From: Micromonospora echinaurantiaca
GTDB lineage: Bacteria > Actinomycetota > Actinomycetes > Mycobacteriales > Micromonosporaceae
DNA: 64,000 bases
Reading direction: 5' to 3'
Assembly: GCF_900090235.1 (NCBI RefSeq)
Contig: NZ_LT607750.1
Span: 632,501-696,500 of the forward strand
Within the stretch, counting starts at the first letter, position 1; each line of letters starts with the position of its first letter. The notes under the pieces were generated by a model. It made no database searches, had not been told where the DNA came from, and was given only the letters and a program-made list of their open reading frames with translations. The position numbers and the translations under genes were made by a program. Below are positions 36,163 to 44,339 of this stretch, one piece after another.

Positions 36163-37410
36163 TCAGGCGGTGCGCCGCACATTGGTGATCAGGAAGCCGC
36201 TGGGCGGCAGCGCCGGTATCCGGCGCAGGCTCACCGCCAGGTTCTGCGGCGGTACGTCGTAGCGCATAGCGGTGGTCAGGTTGGTCACCGCCCGCTTCAT
36301 CAGCTCGATGGTGATCCACTCGCCGGCGCAGCGGTGCCCGGTCAGGTGCTCGCCGCCGCCCTGCGGGATCAGCCCGAACGGGTCGGCCCGCCAGTTCGCG
36401 AAGCGCTCCGGGCGGAACTGCTCCGGCTGGGGCCAGAGGGTGTGGTCGTGGTTGGTGCCGTACAGGTCCAGCACCACCCGCCGTCCGCGCGGGAAGTGGT
36501 AGCCCTGCCAGTCGAAGGAGCGCCGGACCCGGGCCGCCGCCATCGGGAAGAACGGGTAGTAGCGGCGGACCTCCTGCACGAAGCACTCGGTGGCCTCGTC
36601 GCTCTCCCCGGCCCGCTGCCGCCAGGCCGGATGGTCGTGCAGGGCCAGCGCGGCGAAGACGACGAAGCGGTCCACGGCCACCGTCGGCCGGAGCACGTTG
36701 AGCAGTTCCACCGCGGCGATCCGCCGGGGCAGCGGCCGTCCCCACTCGTCGCGGTGGTCGGCGATCACCCGGAGCGCGCTGCCCTCCGGGGCGGGCAGCG
36801 TGCCGACCCGGGCCCGCTCGACGAGGTCACCCGCCCAGTGCTCGCCGCGGCGGCGGCCCAGCAGACCGCGCCAGTGCCGGGGGCCGAGCGCGGCCGGCCC
36901 GTCGATCATCGCGTGCAGCTCGTCGGTACGCCGGAGCACCTCGGTGCCGGCCAGCGGCACCCCGGCCCAGGCGCAGACCGTCCGGGTGAGCATCCGGCCC
37001 AGCTCGTCGTAGAGCACGACCGGCCCGGACCTCTCCCAGACCGGGATCCGGGCCCGCCACTCGTCGTCGAAGAGCTGGCCGATCTGCCGGACCGCGGTCG
37101 GCGTCATGATCGACATCAGCATCGCCTTGCGGTCCCGGTGCGCCGCGCCGTCGAGCCCCTGCACCCCGCCGCGCCCGGTGAGCGTCCGCTGGGCCCGCAG
37201 CGGCATGGCGCCGGCGCGGACGAAGCGCTCGTTGTCGTAGAAGAGCACCGCCGCCGACCGGCCGCGCAGGCAGATGGTGCGTTCCAGCAGCAGCCGGGTC
37301 TGGAAGATGTCGGTGCCGTACCGGTCGCACCGGGCGCCGACGAACCGGTAGCCGTCGCGCAGGAAGGCGAGGGTGCTGTCCGGGCTGCGGTCTGCCGGGA
37401 TGGACGGCAT
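36163..37410 (-). CDS. cytochrome P450 of the CYP152 (fatty-acid peroxygenase) family
   Basis: The 415-residue P450 has heme-ligating Cys361 in GGGEHLTGHRCAGEWITIE. The I-helix acid/alcohol pair of ordinary P450s is replaced by Arg-Pro (NVLRPTVAVDRF, Arg241), the hallmark of CYP152 enzymes, which use hydrogen peroxide with the substrate carboxylate acting as the acid. At the position that is His85 in the decarboxylase OleT and Gln85 in the hydroxylase P450 BS-beta, this protein has Gln84 (GGVQGLDG). Fatty-acid hydroxylation is therefore more likely than alkene formation. The ATG has AGGAGG 4 bases upstream. A stress-type promoter-like sequence lies at 37467-37491. Confidence 0.92.
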   Translation of the reverse strand: MPSIPADRSPDSTLAFLRDGYRFVGARCDRYGTDIFQTRLLLERTICLRGRSAAVLFYDNERFVRAGAMPLRAQRTLTGRGGVQGLDGAAHRDRKAMLMSIMTPTAVRQIGQLFDDEWRARIPVWERSGPVVLYDELGRMLTRTVCAWAGVPLAGTEVLRRTDELHAMIDGPAALGPRHWRGLLGRRRGEHWAGDLVERARVGTLPAPEGSALRVIADHRDEWGRPLPRRIAAVELLNVLRPTVAVDRFVVFAALALHDHPAWRQRAGESDEATECFVQEVRRYYPFFPMAAARVRRSFDWQGYHFPRGRRVVLDLYGTNHDHTLWPQPEQFRPERFANWRADPFGLIPQGGGEHLTGHRCAGEWITIELMKRAVTNLTTAMRYDVPPQNLAVSLRRIPALPPSGFLITNVRRTA

Positions 37411-37466
37411 CGGGCCTCCTGACTGGGGTGGCGGGCGGCCCGCCGATCTGCTCGACCGCGTTGCTT

Positions 37467-37491
37467 CTACCCAGGTCAGGGACGCTGAATC
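37467..37491 (-). promoter_or_regulatory. candidate general-stress sigma promoter of the CYP152 gene
   Basis: On the minus strand GATT, 15 bases, GGGTAG. The predicted start is about 50 bases before the ATG at 37410. Confidence 0.45.
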
Positions 37492-37595
37492 CCGAGCCGG
37501 CCGGGCCCGCGAAGGGCGTCGGATCCCGGAGCCGGCCGGGATCGGCGGGGGCGGTGGACTCCGGGGCCGGCCGGGCCGGCGGCGCGGCGACGCGG

Positions 37596-37634
37596 GGGAG
37601 GGGCCAGCCAACCGCCCGGCGGCTGGCCCCTCCC
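37596..37634. repeat. 14-bp perfect hairpin
   Basis: gggaggggccagcc and its complement around an 11-base loop. It is located upstream of both flanking genes, so it is not an obvious terminator. Confidence 0.7.
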
Positions 37635-37721
37635 AGGAGCGCCCGGATCTGGTTGGCTCGGTTGAGCGGCGCCGGGCGCCGCGGCGCGGGCCGTCCGGCA
37701 GCGCGGCACGTCGCCGGGAGA

Positions 37722-37753
37722 CCGGCGGGCCACCGGTACGGGTGGCCCGCCGG
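37722..37753. repeat. 13-bp perfect hairpin
   Basis: ccggcgggccacc and its complement around loop ggtacg, 60 bases before the hypothetical gene at 37814. Confidence 0.7.
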
Positions 37754-37813
37754 CACGCCCGGCGACACCGCGCCGGGTGGGCCGGCGCGGATCGTCGACC
37801 ACGGGGAGGGCCC

Positions 37814-38203
37814 ATGCGGGACAACACGTCGCCGTACTGGCGGCAGCGGCGTACGGTCGAGCGGCTCGACGGGGGACCGGACGCCGATGCGGCCGCGCTG
37901 CTCGCGCCGTCCCGGCGGGCCGCCCGGCCGGTCCGGTTCTACACCGTGCACCTCGGCTTCACGGCAGCCGGCCCGGCCGAGGCGGGCGAGCTGGCGGTCG
38001 GCTACGCCGAGGCGTTGAGCCTGCTCCGGCCCGAGCTGGCGCTCGGCGCGGCGGCGCTGTCGCCCGCCGATGCCTGGCACCGGGCCGAGCGGCTGTTCTG
38101 CGGGGCGGTCGGCCCGGACGGCGAGCGCTGCGCCGACGTGGCCGGGCATCCCGGCTTCCACCACGCGCCGGGCCCGGGCGGGCTCGGCTGGGGCGACGGG
38201 TGA
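37814..38203 (+). CDS. hypothetical protein
   Basis: The 129-residue protein has a polar N-terminus (MRDNTSPYWRQRRTVERL), a central segment (VRFYTVHLGFTAAGPAEAGE) and two cysteines late in the sequence (RLFCGAVGPDGERCADVAGH) followed by a His-rich GHPGFHHAPGPGG. The Cys/His arrangement (C-x9-C, then H-x4-HH) could bind a metal. The ATG has GGGGAGGG 4-5 bases upstream, and codon use is typical of the genome. No family recognised. Confidence 0.7.
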   Translation: MRDNTSPYWRQRRTVERLDGGPDADAAALLAPSRRAARPVRFYTVHLGFTAAGPAEAGELAVGYAEALSLLRPELALGAAALSPADAWHRAERLFCGAVGPDGERCADVAGHPGFHHAPGPGGLGWGDG

Positions 38204-38216
38204 GCCCTCGGTCCGG

Positions 38217-38435
38217 TCAGTCCAGGTCGAACTCGCCGTCCTGGGCGCCGGCCACGAACGCGTCCCACTCGGCCTGGGTGAAGACCAGCACCGGTCCGTC
38301 CGGCTCGGCCGAGTTGCGCATGCCGATCAGGTCGTCGACGAAGGCGACCTCGACGGCGCTCTCGGAGGTGTCGCCCTCGGCCCGCTGCCAGACCGCCCGG
38401 GACAGGTCGAAGTCACCCTTGGGGTGCGAAGCCAT
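38217..38435 (-). CDS. DUF397 domain protein
   Basis: The 72-residue protein has the DUF397 features FDLSRAVWQRAE, VEVAFVDDLIGMRNS and the terminal VLVFTQAEWDAFVAGAQDGEF. In Actinobacteria these small proteins usually sit beside an XRE-type regulator (as with Streptomyces WhiJ), and no such gene is present within 4 kb here. The ATG has GGAGG about 7 bases upstream. It is tail-to-tail with the hypothetical gene and divergent from pepN. Confidence 0.9.
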   Translation of the reverse strand: MASHPKGDFDLSRAVWQRAEGDTSESAVEVAFVDDLIGMRNSAEPDGPVLVFTQAEWDAFVAGAQDGEFDLD

Positions 38436-38492
38436 GGTTCAGTCCTCCAGTGCCACGGGTCACGGGGGAGACACGTGCGGTTCCCCATCCGG

Positions 38493-38498
38493 CAGGAT
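38493..38498 (+). promoter_or_regulatory. -10-like element of pepN, possible leaderless promoter
   Basis: CAGGAT ends 6 bases before the ATG at 38505. It is weaker than the TANNNT examples. Confidence 0.35.
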
Positions 38499-38504
38499 AA
38501 GCGG

Positions 38505-41021
38505 ATGCCCAGCCTGACCCGTGTAGAGGCGACCGCGCGTGGCGCGGCGATCACCGTCGAGTCCTACCAGGTGGACCTCGACTTCACCGGCGGCGCGGAG
38601 CAGTTCCGCTCGCACGTCACCATCCGCTTCCGGTCGACCACCGGCGCCGCCACCTTCGCCGAGGTCAAGCCCGCGAAACTGCTGGCCGTACGCCTCAACG
38701 ACCGTGACCTGGACCCGGCCACGCTGGACGACAACCGGCTGCCGCTGACCGGGCTGGCCGAGGCCAACACGCTGACCGTGGAGGCCGAGATGGCCTACAC
38801 CAACACCGGCGAGGGGATCCACCGCTTCGTCGACCCGGCCGACGGCGAGACCTACCTCTATGCGATGTCCTTCCTGGACGACGTGCAGCGCATCTTCGCC
38901 GCCTTCGACCAGCCCGACCTGAAGGCCCCGGTCACCCTCGCGGTGACCGCCCCGGAGCACTGGACGGTCGCGGCCAACGGCGCGCTCGCCGCCACCCCGC
39001 GCCCCGGCCGCTGGGAGTTCGCCCCGACCGCCCCGCTGGCCACGTACTTCGTCTCGCTCGTCGCCGGGCCCTGGCACGTGCGCCGTGACGAGCACGACGG
39101 CATCCCGCTCGGCGTCTACTGCCGCCGCTCGCTCGCCGAGCACCTGGACGCCGACGCGGACGAGATCTTCACCGTCACCAAGCAGTGCCTGGACCGGTTC
39201 CACCAGCTCTTCGACGAGCGCTACCCGTTCGGCAAGTACGACCAGGCGTTCGTGCCGGAGTTCAACGCCGGCGCGATGGAGAACCCGGGCCTGGTCACCT
39301 TCCGGGACGACTACGTCTTCCGGTCCGCGGTCACCGACAGCCAGCGCGAGCTGCGCGCCACCACCATCGCGCACGAGATGGCGCACATGTGGTTCGGTGA
39401 CCTGGTCACCATGCGCTGGTGGGACGACCTGTGGCTGAACGAGTCGTTCGCGGAGTACCTGGGCACCCGGGTCACCGCCGAGGCGACCCGCTTCGACCAG
39501 GCGTGGACCACCTTCGCGATGCGCCGCAAGGCCTGGGGCTACGCCGCCGACCAGCGCCCCTCCACCCACCCCGTGGCACCGGAGGAGGTGACCGACGCGG
39601 CGCAGGGGCTGCTCAACTTCGACGGCATCTCGTACGCCAAGGGCGCCAGCGTGCTGCGACAACTGGTGGCCTGGCTCGGCGACGACGCCTTCCTCGCCGG
39701 GCTGAACGCGCACTTCGCGAAGCACCGGTTCGGCAACGCCACCCTGGCCGACCTGCTCGGCAGCCTCTCCGCCGCGAGCGGGCGCGACCTGGCCGACTGG
39801 GCCGAACGCTGGCTGCGCCGGGCCCAGGTCAACACGCTGCGCGCCGAGGTCGCCGTGGACGCCGACGGCCGCTACCGCGAGGTGGCAGTGGTGCAGACCG
39901 CCCCGCAGACGCACCCGGTGCTGCGCCCGCACCGGATCGGCGTGGGCCGCTACTCCGCCGACGGCACTGTCGACCGGAGCGAGGTGGATCTCGACCCGGA
40001 CGCCGACGGCGGCCGGACGGTGCTCGCCGAGCTGACCGGCCAGCCGGCGGCCCGGCTGCTGCTGCCCAACGACGGCGACCTGACCTTCGCCAAGGTCCGC
40101 CTCGACCCGGCCTCGGCCGACGCCGTGCCGCTGGTGCTGCCCGGCCTGGCCGACCCGCTGGCCCGGGCGCTGCTCTGGCGCGAGGCGCTGGACGCCGCGA
40201 TCGACGGGGAGCGGCCGGTCGCCGGCCTGGTCGAGCTGATCGCCGCCGCGCTGCCCGCCGAGACCGAGGTGATCGTCGCCGAGGACGTGCTCACGCTGAG
40301 CCGCTCGCTGATCGACCGCTACCTGGATCCGGCGGCCCGCACGGCCGCGCTGGCCCGGGTCGCCGGCGCCTGCCGGCAACTGCTCGACGGCGCCCCCGCC
40401 GGGCAGTCGTTGCAGCTGGCCGCGGCCCGCGCCTGGATCGCCGCCACCACCGACGCCGACCTGCTCACCGGCTGGCTGGCCGGCCGCGGCGTACCGGCCG
40501 GGCTGGCCGTCGACGCGGAACTGCGCTGGGCGGTGCTCTACCGGCTGGTGGTGCTCGGCGCGGCCGGCGAGTCGGAGATCGCCGCCGAGGCGGCCGCCGA
40601 CCCGAGCGCCGCGGGCGCCGAGCGGGCCGCCCGGTGCCGGGGCGCGCTGCCCGACCCGGCGGCGAAGCGGGCCGCGTGGGAGATCGTGGTGTCCAACGCC
40701 GAGCTGTCCAACCGGCTGGTCGAGGCGACCGCGGAGGGCTTCTGGCAGCCCGAGCAGGCCGAGTTGACGGCCGGGTACGTCGAGCGGTACTTCGCCGACA
40801 TGCCGGCCGCGGCGCGGCTGCGTACGCCCTGGACGGCGGACCGGGTGGCCAGCCTGGCCTTCCCCCGCTACGCCGTGGCGCAGCCGACCCGGGAGGCGGC
40901 CGCGGCGCTGCTGGCCCGCGACGACCTCACCCCGGGCTTGCGCCGGGTGGTCACCGACGCCGACGACGACCTGCGCCGGGCCCTGGTCGCCCGCACCGCC
41001 GTCGCCGCCGCCACCGCCTGA
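38505..41021 (+). CDS. pepN: aminopeptidase N (M1 family)
   Basis: The 838-residue zinc metallopeptidase removes N-terminal residues from peptides. The substrate-binding GAMEN motif is at about residues 256-260, and the zinc motif HEMAHMWFGD at about 289-298 continues to the Glu of WLNESFAE at about 312. The C-terminal ERAP1-like helical domain (about 525-830) is complete. The length matches actinobacterial PepN. The ATG at 38505 begins MPSLTRVEATARGAAI, the conserved N-terminus. It ends convergently with the monooxygenase gene at a strong hairpin. Confidence 0.96.
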   Translation: MPSLTRVEATARGAAITVESYQVDLDFTGGAEQFRSHVTIRFRSTTGAATFAEVKPAKLLAVRLNDRDLDPATLDDNRLPLTGLAEANTLTVEAEMAYTNTGEGIHRFVDPADGETYLYAMSFLDDVQRIFAAFDQPDLKAPVTLAVTAPEHWTVAANGALAATPRPGRWEFAPTAPLATYFVSLVAGPWHVRRDEHDGIPLGVYCRRSLAEHLDADADEIFTVTKQCLDRFHQLFDERYPFGKYDQAFVPEFNAGAMENPGLVTFRDDYVFRSAVTDSQRELRATTIAHEMAHMWFGDLVTMRWWDDLWLNESFAEYLGTRVTAEATRFDQAWTTFAMRRKAWGYAADQRPSTHPVAPEEVTDAAQGLLNFDGISYAKGASVLRQLVAWLGDDAFLAGLNAHFAKHRFGNATLADLLGSLSAASGRDLADWAERWLRRAQVNTLRAEVAVDADGRYREVAVVQTAPQTHPVLRPHRIGVGRYSADGTVDRSEVDLDPDADGGRTVLAELTGQPAARLLLPNDGDLTFAKVRLDPASADAVPLVLPGLADPLARALLWREALDAAIDGERPVAGLVELIAAALPAETEVIVAEDVLTLSRSLIDRYLDPAARTAALARVAGACRQLLDGAPAGQSLQLAAARAWIAATTDADLLTGWLAGRGVPAGLAVDAELRWAVLYRLVVLGAAGESEIAAEAAADPSAAGAERAARCRGALPDPAAKRAAWEIVVSNAELSNRLVEATAEGFWQPEQAELTAGYVERYFADMPAAARLRTPWTADRVASLAFPRYAVAQPTREAAAALLARDDLTPGLRRVVTDADDDLRRALVARTAVAAATA

Positions 41022-41081
41022 TCCGGGCCGGGGACGGCGGCGCGGTCCCCGGCCGGCCAGAGTGGATGGTTCGTCGGGAGT

Positions 41082-41117
41082 CGTGGGTGGCACACCGAGC
41101 CCGGTGTGCCACCCACG
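41082..41117. terminator. bidirectional terminator between pepN and the monooxygenase gene
   Basis: A perfect 16-bp stem (cgtgggtggcacaccg and complement, 41082-41097 and 41102-41117) with a 4-base loop lies between two convergent genes. Confidence 0.85.
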
Positions 41118-41123
41118 GGCCGG

Positions 41124-42329
41124 TCAGCGCCGCGCCGGCTCGGCCGCCACCGGGGCGTCCCAGTCGATGACGTAGCGCTGTTCGGGGCCGACCGTCTTCT
41201 CCGGGTTCATCGCGGTCTTCACCAGCAACGGCATCAGCAGCGGCATCAGCGCGCGGGCCACCGGTCCCGGCGCCTTGGCCTGGTTGATCCGGGCGGCCCG
41301 GGCGGCGATCCGTTCCACCCGGGCCCGTCGCAGCCGCTCGAAGGTGGCGAACGCCGACTCGACGTCGGGCAGGTCGCGCAGGCAACGGGCGAGCTGCACG
41401 GCGCTCTCGATGGCGAGCGACGCGCCCTGTCCCGAACTGTTCGAGGGCGCGTGCGCCGAGTCGCCGACCAGCACCATCCGGCCCCGGTGCCAGTGCGGCA
41501 CCGGCGGCATGATGTGCAGCGCGCCCACCACCTGCAGGCCGGCCGGGTCGCTGGTGCGCAGCAGGTCGCGGCCCGGGTCGTCGTCGGCGTACGCGGACCG
41601 TAGCGTGTGCAGCCACTCCTGCGATGCGACCGCGCGGGCCTCGACCAGGCTCATCGGCCGCTGCCCCGGCAGGTTGACCCCCCAGCGGGTGCCGCCGCCC
41701 GGCTCCGGCCAGTAGAGGTAGTAGCCGCGCCGGCCGAAGGCGAAGGTCATCGTGCCTGGTTCGACGTCCACCTCGTGCCGGGCGACCGCCTCGAAGCCGA
41801 GCAGCCCGGTGAACCGCGGGCCGGGCGCCGCCGGGTCGATGAGGGTGCGCACGGTCGACCGGACGCCGTCGGCGCCGACCAGCACGTCGGCGGTGGCGGT
41901 GCTGCCGTCGTCGAAGGTCGCGGTGACCCCGGCGGCGGTTTCCCGGGCCTCGACCAGGCGCTTTCCGTGCTCGATCGGCACGCCCTCGGCGCGGGCCCGG
42001 TCGTGCAGCACCCGGTGCAGTTCGTTGCGGTGCACCACCCGCAGCGGCGGTACGTCGGCCAGGCCGGGCAGGTCGATGCGCTTGCGGCCGACGGCCATCA
42101 CCGTCCGGTGGATCGGGGTGGCGATGGCGGTCACCGCGTCGGCCGCGTCGACGGTACGCAGGGCGGCGACGCCGTTCGGGGCGAGCGCCAGGGTGCCGCC
42201 GATGCCGTCGGCGGTGCTCGGGTACGCCTCGTGGACGGTGGCGGCGATGCCGGCGCGGCGCAGCGCCAGCGCGGTCACCGGGCCGGCGATGCCGCCGCCG
42301 ATGACGAGGGCTGTCCTCACTCGGGTCAT
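41124..42329 (-). CDS. FAD-dependent monooxygenase
   Basis: The 401-residue group A flavoprotein monooxygenase has the FAD dinucleotide motif VIGGGIAGPVTALALRRAG at the N-terminus. The central VLVGADGVRSTVR is the DG fingerprint, and the second FAD motif is MVLVGDSAHAPSNSSGQGAS. The length is normal. It is related to aromatic or antibiotic-modifying hydroxylases, and the substrate is unknown. GGAGAGG lies upstream of the ATG. It is encoded downstream of, and in the same direction as, a padR regulator, a frequent pairing in which PadR represses the oxidoreductase. Confidence 0.92.
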   Translation of the reverse strand: MTRVRTALVIGGGIAGPVTALALRRAGIAATVHEAYPSTADGIGGTLALAPNGVAALRTVDAADAVTAIATPIHRTVMAVGRKRIDLPGLADVPPLRVVHRNELHRVLHDRARAEGVPIEHGKRLVEARETAAGVTATFDDGSTATADVLVGADGVRSTVRTLIDPAAPGPRFTGLLGFEAVARHEVDVEPGTMTFAFGRRGYYLYWPEPGGGTRWGVNLPGQRPMSLVEARAVASQEWLHTLRSAYADDDPGRDLLRTSDPAGLQVVGALHIMPPVPHWHRGRMVLVGDSAHAPSNSSGQGASLAIESAVQLARCLRDLPDVESAFATFERLRRARVERIAARAARINQAKAPGPVARALMPLLMPLLVKTAMNPEKTVGPEQRYVIDWDAPVAAEPARR

Positions 42330-42439
42330 GGGTCCTCTCCAGGGGTTCGATGGCGTGCGAAACCGCCTGGGTGGGAGCCCGGTTATCCTCTGGTTGCCGC
42401 TTCGGGCCGGGCACCTTCCCAGGTGTGGTTCGAGGTAAG

Positions 42440-42475
42440 GGCCCCGGTGCGGTGTTGGCGCACCGCGCCGGGGCC
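42440..42475 (-). terminator. hairpin between padR and the monooxygenase gene
   Basis: ggccccgg with ccggggcc, extended by an inner gcggtg/caccgc pairing, just after the padR stop. It may limit read-through into the monooxygenase gene. Confidence 0.5.
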
Positions 42476-42480
42476 GCCGG

Positions 42481-43128
42481 TCACTCGGTGCGGCGACTCC
42501 TCTCCGCGACGTCGGTCAGCTCGGCCGGCAGCTCACCGGTCTCGTGGAAGGCCCGCCACTGGTCGAGCCCCGGGAAGTCACCCGAGGCGAAGGCGGCCAG
42601 CAGGTCGCGGACCCAGGCCGCCTCCGCCTCCTGGACCGCCAGGTCGTACTCGGACTCGACCAGGAACAGTCGGGGCACCTGCCGCAGGTGCTCGGCGAGC
42701 GCGGCGCGGTTGGCCCGGATCAGCTCGTCGAGCAGTTCCAGCCGCCGCCGCAGCAGCGCCGTCGCCTCGTCGGGGTGCAGCGCGGCGAGCACAGAGAGGC
42801 CGGCCCGGAACCGGGACTGCTCCGCCTCCGGCGTGGAGACCAGCTCCCGTGCCCAGTCGACCAGCTCGGCCCGGCCGGCGTCGGTGATCCGGTAGACCGT
42901 GCGCTCGGGGCGCCGGCCGGCTCGCACGCTCTCCACCTCGGCGATCAGCCCGTGCCGGTCGAGGTTCCGGATGACCGTGTAGAACGACCCCCACTTGATC
43001 TCCATGTCCTGGTCCTTGCCCCAGGCCCGCAGCGCGGTGGCGATCTCGTACGGGTGCATGGGCCGCTGGACGAGGGCGGAGAGCACGGCCAACGCCAGCA
43101 GGTTGCCCACCTTGCGTCGCTTGGGCAC
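42481..43128 (-). CDS. PadR family transcriptional regulator
   Basis: The 215-residue protein has an N-terminal PadR winged helix (LALAVLSALVQRPMHPYEIATALRAWG, IKWGSFYTVIRNLDRHGLIAEVES, RTVYRITDAGRAEL). A longer C-terminal helical domain of the PadR-s1/C4-type follows, used for dimerisation and ligand sensing. The GTG at 43128 is preferred because GAGGAGG lies 5 bases before it. An ATG at 43146 in the same frame would add six residues. A 16-bp palindrome overlapping its -10 region (43160-43175) is a likely autoregulatory operator. The monooxygenase downstream is the probable target. Confidence 0.92.
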   Translation of the reverse strand: MPKRRKVGNLLALAVLSALVQRPMHPYEIATALRAWGKDQDMEIKWGSFYTVIRNLDRHGLIAEVESVRAGRRPERTVYRITDAGRAELVDWARELVSTPEAEQSRFRAGLSVLAALHPDEATALLRRRLELLDELIRANRAALAEHLRQVPRLFLVESEYDLAVQEAEAAWVRDLLAAFASGDFPGLDQWRAFHETGELPAELTDVAERSRRTE

Positions 43129-43159
43129 GGCCACCTCCTCGCCCATGCTCGTCCACGAT

Positions 43160-43177
43160 TACTCGCAGACGAGTATA
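43160..43177 (-). promoter_or_regulatory. padR promoter with overlapping palindromic operator
   Basis: tactcg-caga-cgagta (43160-43175) is a perfect inverted repeat. The minus-strand -10 TATACT (43172-43177) overlaps it by 4 bases. Binding there would block padR transcription. Confidence 0.6.
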
Positions 43178-43215
43178 AGCGTGGCCGGGCCGGCTGCGCG
43201 ACCCCTCGCCCGGCA

Positions 43216-43221
43216 TAGGAT
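43216..43221 (+). promoter_or_regulatory. -10 element of nadD, probable leaderless promoter
   Basis: TAGGAT ends 6 bases before the GTG at 43228. Confidence 0.55.
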
Positions 43222-43227
43222 CACGGG

Positions 43228-43824
43228 GTGGAGGAAGACATCCGGCGGATCGGGATCATGGGTGGCACCTTCGACCCCATCCACCACGGGCACCTCGTGG
43301 CGGCCAGCGAGGTGGCCGACCGGTTCGGGCTGGACGAAGTGGTCTTCGTACCCACCGGCCAGCCCTGGCAGAAGGCGGACGAGCCGGTCAGCCCGGCCGA
43401 GGACCGCTACCTGATGACGGTGATCGCCACCGCCTCCAACCCCCGCTTCCAGGTCAGCCGGGTCGACATCGACCGCGGCGGCCCCACCTACACCGTCGAC
43501 ACGCTGCGCGACCTGCACGCCGAGTACGGCCCGAAGGTGCAGCTCTACTTCATCACCGGCGCCGACGCGCTGGCCAAGATCCTCAGCTGGAAGGATCTCG
43601 ACGAGATCTTCGAGCTGGCCCACTTCATCGGGGTGACCCGGCCCGGCTTCGAACTCTCCGACGCGCACCTGCCGGCCGACACGGTCAGCCTGATCCAGGT
43701 GCCCGCGATGGCCATCTCGTCGACCGACTGCCGGGCGCGGGTCGCCCGCGGCGAGCCGGTCTGGTACCTGGTACCCGACGGTGTGGTGCAGTACATCGCC
43801 AAACGGCGCCTCTATCAGCAGTGA
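43228..43824 (+). CDS. nadD: nicotinate-nucleotide adenylyltransferase
   Basis: The 198-residue enzyme makes deamido-NAD from nicotinate mononucleotide and ATP. The nucleotidyltransferase motif is [12 protein letters not shown] (residues 12-23), and [10 protein letters not shown] near residue 165 is the second conserved motif. The length is normal. The GTG is the first codon of a leaderless mRNA by its spacing to TAGGAT. It is followed by rsfS after 110 bases and the phosphatase gene, the same order as Rv2421c-Rv2419c in Mycobacterium tuberculosis. Confidence 0.96.
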   Translation: MEEDIRRIGIMGGTFDPIHHGHLVAASEVADRFGLDEVVFVPTGQPWQKADEPVSPAEDRYLMTVIATASNPRFQVSRVDIDRGGPTYTVDTLRDLHAEYGPKVQLYFITGADALAKILSWKDLDEIFELAHFIGVTRPGFELSDAHLPADTVSLIQVPAMAISSTDCRARVARGEPVWYLVPDGVVQYIAKRRLYQQ

Positions 43825-43934
43825 TTTCGCCCGGTACCGACCAGATCGGGCGGGTAATCGACCAGAACTGACAAGTCGGGATTCGGTCGCGTGTGAGACG
43901 CTTGGAGGATCGCACGGTTGATCGAAGGAGAACG

Positions 43935-44339
43935 GTGACAGTTTCCGAACGCGCTCACGAGCTGGCGATCGCCGCCGCGCAGGCCGCCGCCGACAAGAAG
44001 GCGCAGGACATCGTCATCATCGACGTGGGCGACCAGCTCGCCATCACCGACGCGTTCCTGCTCGCCGCGGCCCCCAACGAGCGCCAGGTGCTGGCCATCG
44101 TCGACGCCATCGAGGAGCGACTGCTCCAGCTGCCCGAGAAGGCCAAGCCGGTGCGCCGCGAGGGCGAGCGCGGCGGTCGCTGGGTGCTGCTCGACTACGT
44201 CGACATCGTGGTGCACGTCCAGCACACCGAGGAGCGCGAGTTCTACGCCCTCGACCGGCTCTGGAAGGACTGCCCGACCATCCCGTTCGTCGACCGGGAC
44301 CTGGTCGACGCCGAGTCCGGCAGCGCCACCGCGGAATGA
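43935..44339 (+). CDS. rsfS: ribosome silencing factor RsfS
   Basis: The 134-residue RsfS/Iojap protein binds L14 and prevents subunit joining. The DIVIIDVGDQLAITDAFLLA, RGGRWVLLDYVDIVVHV and the EEREFYALDRLW segments are diagnostic. A GAAGGAG site lies 6 bases before the GTG. The stop overlaps the next start by 4 bases (ATGA). Confidence 0.96.
   Translation: MTVSERAHELAIAAAQAAADKKAQDIVIIDVGDQLAITDAFLLAAAPNERQVLAIVDAIEERLLQLPEKAKPVRREGERGGRWVLLDYVDIVVHVQHTEEREFYALDRLWKDCPTIPFVDRDLVDAESGSATAE

Larger units (their letters stand above)
37411..37813. other. 403-base intergenic stretch with two strong hairpins
   Basis: It separates the divergent P450 and hypothetical genes. It contains the P450 promoter-like sequence and two perfect inverted repeats, 37596-37609/37621-37634 (gggaggggccagcc) and 37722-37734/37741-37753 (ccggcgggccacc). 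No open frame with a ribosome binding site is seen. Confidence 0.7.
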
